From: Candidatus Adiutrix sp.
GTDB taxonomy: Bacteria > Desulfobacterota > Desulfarculia > Adiutricales > Adiutricaceae
Assembly (NCBI GenBank): GCA_031285975.1
Contig: JAITVE010000133.1
Location: 1-19,415 of the forward strand
Direction of reading: 5' to 3'
Length of the DNA stretch: 19,415 nt
The translations under genes were made by a program, and so were the position numbers. Positions 14,657-19,415 of the stretch are shown here, piece after piece. How positions within the stretch are numbered: the stretch's first letter is position 1; each line of letters starts with the position of its first letter. Below the pieces are notes generated by a model, which was not told where the DNA came from, made no database searches, and saw nothing but the letters and a program-made list of their open reading frames with translations.

Positions 14657-16047
14657 TGTACCGCAAAAAGAGACACATCCACTTCGTGGGCATCGGCGGC
14701 ATTGGGATGAGCGGCATTGCCGAAGTGCTGATTAACCTGGGGCACCGGGTCAGCGGTTCGGACTTGAAGGCCAGCGACATCACCCGCCGCCTGGCCGAGT
14801 TGGGCGCGGAAGTGGTCATCGGCCACGGCGGGGTCAACGTGGGCGAAGCGGATGTGGTGGTGGTCTCCTCAGCGGTGTCGGACGACAACCCCGAAGTGGT
14901 GGCCGCGCGGCGGGCCTTCATTCCCGTCATTCCCCGCGCCGAAATGCTGGCCGAGCTGATGCGCCTGAAATCGGCGGTGGCCGTGGCCGGGAGCCACGGC
15001 AAAACCACCACCACCTCTCTCATCGGCACCATGCTGACCCGCGCCGGGCTCGACCCGACCCTGGTCATCGGCGGCAAGCTCAACCATTTGGGCGTGGGGG
15101 CCCGGCTGGGGCAGGGCGACTACATGGTGGCCGAGGCCGACGAGTCCGACGGCTCCTTTCTGCTCCTCACCCCCACGGTGGCCGTGGTCACCAACATCGA
15201 CCTGGAGCACCTCAATTATTACCACGGCCTGGATCATTTGAAGGAGACCTTTCTCAGCTTCATCAACAAAATCCCCTTCTACGGCTTTTCCGTGCTCTGC
15301 CTGGATGACCCCAATGTGCAGAGCCTTTTGCCGGGCGTGAAAAAGCGTTATCTGACCTACGGCCTGTCAGCCCAGGCGGAAATCTCGGCCCGCGACATTG
15401 AGTGCGGCCCCTGGGGCTATTCCTTTGAACTCAACCGCCTGGGGCGTGACCTGGGGCGCATTCTGGTGAACATCCCCGGCCGCCACAACGTTTTGAACGC
15501 CCTGGCGGCGGCGGCGGTGGGCCTGGAAATGGGCCTGGAACCGCAGATGGTCATCGACGGCCTGGCCGACATGAAGGGCGTGGCCCGCCGTTTCGAGAAA
15601 AAAGGCGAGGCCGGGGGCGTTATCGTCATTGACGATTACGGCCACCACCCCACGGAAATCAAGGCCACCCTTTCGGCCCTCAGCGACTGCTTTCCGGCCA
15701 ACCGCCGGGTGGTGGTGTTTCAGCCCCACCGCTACAGCCGCACCGAAAGCCTGTTCGATGAGTTCATCACCGCCTTCAACCAGGCCGACCGGCTTATCAT
15801 CACCGGCATCTATGCCGCCGGGGAGAAACCCGTCGCCGGAATCACCGGTCAGGCTTTGGCCGAAGCGGTGCGGCGGCACGGCCACCGGGACGTTTCCTAC
15901 CACGAGGACGTGTCCTCCTTGGCCGAGGCCGTGCGCGGCGAACTGGAACCCGGCGACGTCGTTTTGACCCTGGGGGCCGGGAACGTCCACACTGTGGGCG
16001 AAACCATTCTGCGGCTCATTGAAAAAAAGAGCGGGGGCTCCCGGTGA
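14656..16047 (+). CDS. murC: UDP-N-acetylmuramate:L-alanine ligase MurC
   Basis: MurC adds L-alanine to UDP-MurNAc, the first step of stem-peptide assembly. The 463 residues begin [20 protein letters not shown], the normal MurC Rossmann start. Then come [14 protein letters not shown]-loop GSHGKTTTT (112-120), [71 protein letters not shown] and [11 protein letters not shown] 14656 overlaps the murG stop by one base and has GGGGG upstream. The end overlaps the GTG start of murB by four bases (GTGA). Confidence 0.96.
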   Translation: MYRKKRHIHFVGIGGIGMSGIAEVLINLGHRVSGSDLKASDITRRLAELGAEVVIGHGGVNVGEADVVVVSSAVSDDNPEVVAARRAFIPVIPRAEMLAELMRLKSAVAVAGSHGKTTTTSLIGTMLTRAGLDPTLVIGGKLNHLGVGARLGQGDYMVAEADESDGSFLLLTPTVAVVTNIDLEHLNYYHGLDHLKETFLSFINKIPFYGFSVLCLDDPNVQSLLPGVKKRYLTYGLSAQAEISARDIECGPWGYSFELNRLGRDLGRILVNIPGRHNVLNALAAAAVGLEMGLEPQMVIDGLADMKGVARRFEKKGEAGGVIVIDDYGHHPTEIKATLSALSDCFPANRRVVVFQPHRYSRTESLFDEFITAFNQADRLIITGIYAAGEKPVAGITGQALAEAVRRHGHRDVSYHEDVSSLAEAVRGELEPGDVVLTLGAGNVHTVGETILRLIEKKSGGSR

Positions 16048-16994
16048 TTGACCGCCGTCCCTGGGACAGCCTGGCCTCGCGGCTCGGCGACCGCCTGATT
16101 TTCGGCGCGCCTTTGGCCGATTTGACCCGTTATGGCGTGGGCGGTTCCGCCGCGCTTCTGGCCCGCCCGGAGTCGGCGGAAGAAGTGCGCGACCTGCTGG
16201 CCGTGCGGAACGAGACGGGTTTGCCGCTCTCTATTCTGGGCGGCGGCAGCAACACGCTGTTCACCGAGGCCGGTTTCGCGGGCCTGGTGATGCGCATCGG
16301 CCAGGGCTTCCAGGTTGTGGAAGCCTTGGGAGACACTGGCTTGCGGGCCGGGGCGGGGGCCCACACCGCCGCCGTGGCGGAAGCTGCGGCCGAACGGGGT
16401 TTGCGCGGGCTGGAAGGCTTGGCGGGCATCCCGGGCCGCTTCGGCGGGGCCTTGATGATGAACGCCGGAAGTTTTGGCCAGGATGTCGGTTCATGCGTGG
16501 AAAGGCTGTTCGGCCTCGACGCTCAGGGCCGCGAATTTTCGCTGGGCAAAGCGGAATTGCGCTACGAATACCGCCGCCTGTCCGGCCTAGCCGAAGGCGC
16601 GGTGCTGCTCGGCGCGGAATTGCGGCTGGAAGCGGGCCACCCCGAAGATATTAAAAGAACGGTGGCCGAAAACCTGGCCCGCCGCTCCGCCAGCCAGCCC
16701 AAGGGTTTTCGCTCGGCGGGGAGCGTTTTTAAAAATCCTGCCGGGCACTCCGCCGGGCGGCTCATTGAAGAGTGCGGCTTGAAGGGCGCGACAATCGGCG
16801 GGGCTGCGGTCAGCGAAGTGCACGCCAATTTTATTGTGGTTCAGGGAAAGGCCGAAAGCGGCCATATTCTGGAACTGGTGGACAAAATCCGCGCGGCGGT
16901 GTATAACCAGCGCGGCGTGGTTTTGGAACCTGAGATAAAAATCATCGGCCCCACCGGGCCGCTCACCCTGGCCAGCCCGGGGGGTGGCCAATGA
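16044..16994 (+). CDS. murB: UDP-N-acetylenolpyruvoylglucosamine reductase MurB
   Basis: MurB reduces UDP-GlcNAc-enolpyruvate to UDP-MurNAc using FAD and NADPH. The 316 residues show TRYGVGG (28-34), the FAD-binding [10 protein letters not shown], and [21 protein letters not shown]. They also show YEYRRLS, the catalytic serine S227 in [20 protein letters not shown] and the terminal catalytic glutamate E297 in LEPEIKIIG. The compact AGSVFKNP form resembles type II (Bacillus/Staphylococcus-like) MurB. The start is GTG 16044 inside the murC stop (GTGA), with GGGGG (16033-16037) upstream. The end overlaps ftsQ by four bases (ATGA). No ddl separates it from ftsQ. Confidence 0.95.
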   Translation: MIDRRPWDSLASRLGDRLIFGAPLADLTRYGVGGSAALLARPESAEEVRDLLAVRNETGLPLSILGGGSNTLFTEAGFAGLVMRIGQGFQVVEALGDTGLRAGAGAHTAAVAEAAAERGLRGLEGLAGIPGRFGGALMMNAGSFGQDVGSCVERLFGLDAQGREFSLGKAELRYEYRRLSGLAEGAVLLGAELRLEAGHPEDIKRTVAENLARRSASQPKGFRSAGSVFKNPAGHSAGRLIEECGLKGATIGGAAVSEVHANFIVVQGKAESGHILELVDKIRAAVYNQRGVVLEPEIKIIGPTGPLTLASPGGGQ

Positions 16995-17581
16995 TGGGCC
17001 GTGAATCGCGGGGCCGTTCCGGCCGCGGCGAACTGCGCTACGCCCGCAGCGGCAAAGTGCAGCGGCGCAAGCCCAAAAACGGCGAGGCCGCCGCGCCGGG
17101 CCTGGCCCGCAGGCTGGTTAAGCGCAGCTTCAAGCTGGCCGGGCGCGGGCTGAAATACACCATCACCGGGCTGTTGACGGCCGTGGTCATGGTGGCCGTG
17201 TCGGCCCTTTTGGTGGCCGGGTATTTGTATGTTTCGAACTCTGATTATTTTGCCGTGAAGAAGATTACCATTTATGGTCTCAATCAGATTTCGCGGGAAG
17301 AAGTTCTGGCCGTGACCGGCTTGAATCAGCCGGTCAATATCCTTACCTTTAACCTCAAGGACGCGGAGAGCCGCTTGAGCGCCCTGCCGTGGATGGCCGA
17401 GGCCAAGGTGTCCCGCAAAATGCCGGACATGGTGTCCATCGAGGTGCGGGAGCACACCCCGAAACTGTTGGTCAGCCTGGGGCGGCTGTATTACCTCAAC
17501 GAAGAGGGAGTGCCCTTCAAGGATTTAACTCCCGGCGAACGGCCCGACCTCCCGGTGGTCACCGGCTTTGTGGAAGACTAA
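16991..17581 (+). CDS. ftsQ: Cell division protein FtsQ, N-terminal part, ended by an in-frame TAA
   Basis: FtsQ is a bitopic divisome scaffold that recruits FtsL/FtsB. These 196 residues hold a basic cytoplasmic tail (1-56), one membrane segment (about 57-80), a POTRA domain (about 87-155, from YFAVKKITIYGLNQISREEVL to VSIEVREHTP) and the start of the beta domain (VSLGRLYYLNEEGVPF, then LPVVTGF). The TAA at 17579-17581 then ends the frame, although complete FtsQ proteins continue about 110 residues. The same frame resumes directly after the TAA with the missing C-terminal part, so only one codon breaks a 306-codon gene. The start ATG 16991 overlaps the murB stop (ATGA). Without the beta domain, FtsB/FtsL binding should be lost. 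Confidence 0.9.
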   Translation: MMGRESRGRSGRGELRYARSGKVQRRKPKNGEAAAPGLARRLVKRSFKLAGRGLKYTITGLLTAVVMVAVSALLVAGYLYVSNSDYFAVKKITIYGLNQISREEVLAVTGLNQPVNILTFNLKDAESRLSALPWMAEAKVSRKMPDMVSIEVREHTPKLLVSLGRLYYLNEEGVPFKDLTPGERPDLPVVTGFVED

Positions 17582-17584
17582 CTG

Positions 17585-17908
17585 TTGAACCCCGGCCCGG
17601 CGGTGAAAAAGGCCATGGAGGAAATCTTCTGGCTGGTGGGGGCCCTGACCCAGCGGAACGACGAGTTCCAACTGGCCAACGTCTCTGAAATCAACTACGA
17701 CGCGGTGCGGGGCCTGAGCCTTTTCACCAAGTCCAGCGGCCTGGAAGTGAAAATCGGCTTCGGGTCGTACGAGGAAAAATTCCGCCGCCTGGGACGGGTT
17801 ATGGCCCATCTCAAGCTGAACGGCAAAACCGACGGCCTGGTCTACCTCAATCTTGAGGCCAGCCCCAGGGTCACCGTCCGCTACAATGAAAGTTTTACTA
17901 ACGGCTGA
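17585..17908 (+). CDS. ftsQ: FtsQ C-terminal (beta domain) part, same frame after the TAA
   Basis: The frame continues from the TAA through CTG (17582) and TTG (17585) for 107 residues. It contains VSEINYDAVRGLSLFTK, LEVKIGFGSYEEKFRRLGRVM and VYLNLEASPRVTVRYN, matching the C-terminal FtsQ/DivIB pattern (SEI, a short beta hairpin, LG...K, then a final DL-p-rV-VR strand). A TTG restart is conceivable because GGAAG (17572-17576) lies eight bases upstream, and ATG 17614 is a later option. However, a separately made fragment would have no membrane anchor or signal and would stay in the cytoplasm, away from its normal site. Readthrough, a sequencing error or a recent nonsense mutation is therefore more plausible than a working split gene. 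Confidence 0.75.
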   Translation: MNPGPAVKKAMEEIFWLVGALTQRNDEFQLANVSEINYDAVRGLSLFTKSSGLEVKIGFGSYEEKFRRLGRVMAHLKLNGKTDGLVYLNLEASPRVTVRYNESFTNG

Positions 17909-17909
17909 A

Positions 17910-17925
17910 GCGCCTTGGGGGGCGC
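17910..17925 (+). other. Small hairpin after ftsQ
   Basis: GCGCC (17910-17914) pairs with GGCGC (17921-17925) around TTGGGG. It lies two bases after the ftsQ stop, in the 65-base gap before ftsA, with no U-tract. It is short and only weakly supported as functional. Confidence 0.3.
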
Positions 17926-17973
17926 CGAAACCGCAACGCTATACGCTACAAGCTCTTATGGAGGGGGAATGGC

Positions 17974-19209
17974 ATGTCAAGTGGAGATTTAATTTTCGGT
18001 CTGGATATCGGCACCACTAAAATTTGCTGCGTGGTGGGGGAACCCAATGACGAAGGCGGCGTGGATATCGTCGGCATCGGCAGCCACCCCTCGCAGGGTT
18101 TGCGCAAAGGCGCGGTGGTGAATATCGAACGCACTGTGGAGTCCATCAAGCGGGCCGTGGAAGAGGCCGAGCTCATGGCCGGCTGCGAGATCACCGAAGT
18201 GTACGTGGGCATCGCCGGCGGGCACATCGAGGGCCGCAACAGCCAGGGGGTCATCGCCATCAAGAACCGCGAGGTCTCCCCGCAGGACGTGGAGCGCGTG
18301 CTGGAGGCCGCCAAGGCCCTGGCCATTCCCATGGATAGAGAAGTCATCCACACCATTCCCCAGGAATTCATCGTCGACAGCCAGGGCGGCATTCAAGACC
18401 CGGTGGGCATGAGCGGCGTGCGGCTGGAGGCCAAGGTGCACATCGTCACCGGCGCGGCCACCAGCGCGCAGAACCTCATCCGCTGCGCCCACATGGCCGA
18501 CCTGGACGTGTGCGACATCGTGCTGGAATCCGTGGCCTCGGCCGACGCGGTCTTGACCCAGGAAGAAAAAGACCTGGGCGTGGCCCTGTTGGACTTCGGC
18601 GGCGGCACCGTGGATTTGGCCATCTTTTCCCAAAACAGCATCAAGCACACCTCGGTTTTGGCCCTCGGCGGCACCCACCTGACCAACGACGTGGCCGTGG
18701 GCCTGCGCACCCCCACCAACGCGGCTGAGGAAATTAAGAAAAATTTCGGCTGCTGCCTCACCTCGATGATCTCGGAGGAACAGATGATCGAAGTGGCTTC
18801 GGTGGGCGGCCGCCCGCCGAGAATGCTCAGCCGCATGGTGCTGGCCGACATTCTGGAACTGCGGGTGGAAGAGATTATGATGCTCATCAACCGCGAACTG
18901 ATGAAAAGCGGCTACGACGACCAGCTCAACAGCGGCGTGGTCATCACCGGCGGCGCGGCGCTTCTGGAGGGAGTGCCGGAACTGGCCGAACAGGTGTTCG
19001 ACCTGCCCGTGCGGCGGGGCTATCCCCGCAATATCGGCGGCCTGACCGACGTCATCAACGACCCCAAATACGCCACGGCCGTGGGCCTGGTCTTATACGG
19101 GCTGCATAAGGAAGGCGGGCAGGCTGAAAAAGAGTTCCGCCGCCGGGGCGGCAGCGGCTTCGGCCAGGTGCTCAACCGCATGAAAAATTGGTTTAAGGAA
19201 ATAGTTTAA
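17974..19209 (+). CDS. ftsA: Cell division protein FtsA
   Basis: FtsA is the actin-like ATPase that tethers FtsZ filaments to the membrane and recruits later divisome proteins. The 411 residues show phosphate-1 motif GLDIGTTKICC (9-19) and the 1C domain region (GLRKGAVVNIERTVESIKRAVEEAE to GGHIEGRNSQGVI). They also show LLDFGGGTVDLAIF (phosphate 2), the GGTHLTNDVAVGL stretch, and the adenosine motif VVITGGAALLEGVPELAE. The C-terminus FGQVLNRMKNWFKEIV is the expected amphipathic membrane-targeting helix. ATG 17974 has GGAGG (17960-17964) nine bases upstream. All expected motifs are intact, in contrast to the interrupted ftsQ next to it. Confidence 0.96.
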   Translation: MSSGDLIFGLDIGTTKICCVVGEPNDEGGVDIVGIGSHPSQGLRKGAVVNIERTVESIKRAVEEAELMAGCEITEVYVGIAGGHIEGRNSQGVIAIKNREVSPQDVERVLEAAKALAIPMDREVIHTIPQEFIVDSQGGIQDPVGMSGVRLEAKVHIVTGAATSAQNLIRCAHMADLDVCDIVLESVASADAVLTQEEKDLGVALLDFGGGTVDLAIFSQNSIKHTSVLALGGTHLTNDVAVGLRTPTNAAEEIKKNFGCCLTSMISEEQMIEVASVGGRPPRMLSRMVLADILELRVEEIMMLINRELMKSGYDDQLNSGVVITGGAALLEGVPELAEQVFDLPVRRGYPRNIGGLTDVINDPKYATAVGLVLYGLHKEGGQAEKEFRRRGGSGFGQVLNRMKNWFKEIV

Positions 19210-19216
19210 TTACAAT
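19188..19216 (+). promoter_or_regulatory. Possible weak ftsZ promoter at the end of ftsA
   Basis: TACAAT (19211-19216, five of six matches to TATAAT) lies 17 bases after TTGGTT (19188-19193, three of six matches to TTGACA), overlapping the last codons of ftsA. Promoters inside ftsA that drive ftsZ are known in E. coli. Here the evidence is only these boxes. Confidence 0.3.
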
Positions 19217-19271
19217 ACATACCGCGCCGCGCCCGGACTCTGGGAAGATATTCGGGCCGGAACGATTAAGA

Positions 19272-19292
19272 GGGGCTTTGGCCCCAGGAGGG
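19272..19292 (+). promoter_or_regulatory. Hairpin next to a strong ftsZ ribosome binding site
   Basis: GGGGC (19272-19276) pairs with GCCCC (19281-19285) around TTTG. The AGGAGGG ribosome binding site (19286-19292) begins at the very next base, ten bases before ATG 19303. The stem leaves the site itself free and could keep it exposed. A looser GCCCG (19231-19235) / CGGGC (19253-19257) pair lies upstream. Confidence 0.4.
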
Positions 19293-19302
19293 AAAAAAGA
19301 TC

Positions 19303-19415
19303 ATGGATATGGAATTCTCGTTTCAGGACATTTCGGAAGATCTGCACAAAATTAAGGTTTTCGGCATTGGCGGCGGCGGCAACAACGCCATCAACAACAT
19401 GATAAAGGCGGGCAT
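19303..19415 (+). CDS. ftsZ: Cell division protein FtsZ, N-terminal part (cut by the window edge)
   Basis: FtsZ is the tubulin-like GTPase that forms the division ring. Only 37 complete codons are present. They encode a short acidic N-terminus (MDMEFSFQDISEDLHK) and then IKVFGIGGGGNNAINNMI, the conserved first nucleotide-binding strand and loop (IKVxGVGGGGxNAVxxM in the family). The start has AGGAGGG ten bases upstream; Met 3 is an alternative start. It follows ftsA by 93 bases, the usual order. Nothing can be said about the rest of the protein. Confidence 0.93.
   Translation, partial: MDMEFSFQDISEDLHKIKVFGIGGGGNNAINNMIKAG

Noticed and set aside
17579..17581. Programmed frameshift in ftsQ
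   Set aside because: Both halves are in the same reading frame, so only a stop codon and not a frame change separates them.
1..19415. CRISPR array, tRNA or rRNA genes, transposase or IS ends
   Set aside because: I saw no regularly spaced repeats, cloverleaf-like sequences, rRNA segments or transposase motifs by eye; the only repeats are the short inverted elements listed.

Overview
The window is dominated by an almost complete division and cell wall (dcw) gene cluster of a GC-rich, Gram-negative-type bacterium. All fifteen dcw genes are on the + strand, in the order mraZ, rsmH, ftsL, ftsI, murE, murF, mraY, murD, ftsW, murG, murC, murB, ftsQ (interrupted), ftsA, ftsZ (cut by the window edge). 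The gene order, an FtsI with a C-terminal PASTA domain, and the absence of ddl between murB and ftsQ suggest a deltaproteobacterial (Desulfobacterota-like) genome. This is an inference from general knowledge; no database was searched. MurE carries the DNPR signature, so the peptidoglycan should contain meso-diaminopimelate.

Layout. Bases 1-29 (minus) hold what looks like the first codons of a gene running off the left edge. Bases 95-1150 (minus) encode an AT-rich FRG-domain protein, probably acquired horizontally. Its leader (1151-1252) carries three copies of an 11-base element that can form two mutually exclusive hairpins. Bases 1253-1978 (minus) encode a GC-rich B3/B4 (tRNA synthetase beta-like) domain protein. 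Bases 1979-2465 form a divergent control region with overlapping palindromes on the B3/B4 side. On the mraZ side it has two TTGACA promoters and TGGGG/TGGAG direct repeats typical of an MraZ operator. From 2466 onward the dcw genes are packed tightly, with several 1-4 base overlaps.

How the genes work together. MurB, MurC, MurD, MurE and MurF build UDP-MurNAc-pentapeptide. MraY and MurG convert it to lipid I and lipid II. FtsW and FtsI polymerise and crosslink it at the septum. FtsL and FtsQ are bitopic divisome scaffolds, FtsA anchors the FtsZ ring to the membrane, MraZ regulates the operon, and RsmH methylates 16S rRNA.

The most striking observation is in ftsQ. An in-frame TAA (17579-17581) splits an otherwise continuous 306-codon frame between the POTRA domain and the C-terminal beta domain, and the downstream 107 residues still look like FtsQ. 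This is a sequencing or assembly error, a real mutation, stop-codon readthrough, or an unusual split FtsQ. The second notable pattern is that nearly every real gap between dcw genes holds a hairpin without a U-tract. Otherwise the dcw part is a conventional housekeeping region, and I see no clearly new multi-gene system.
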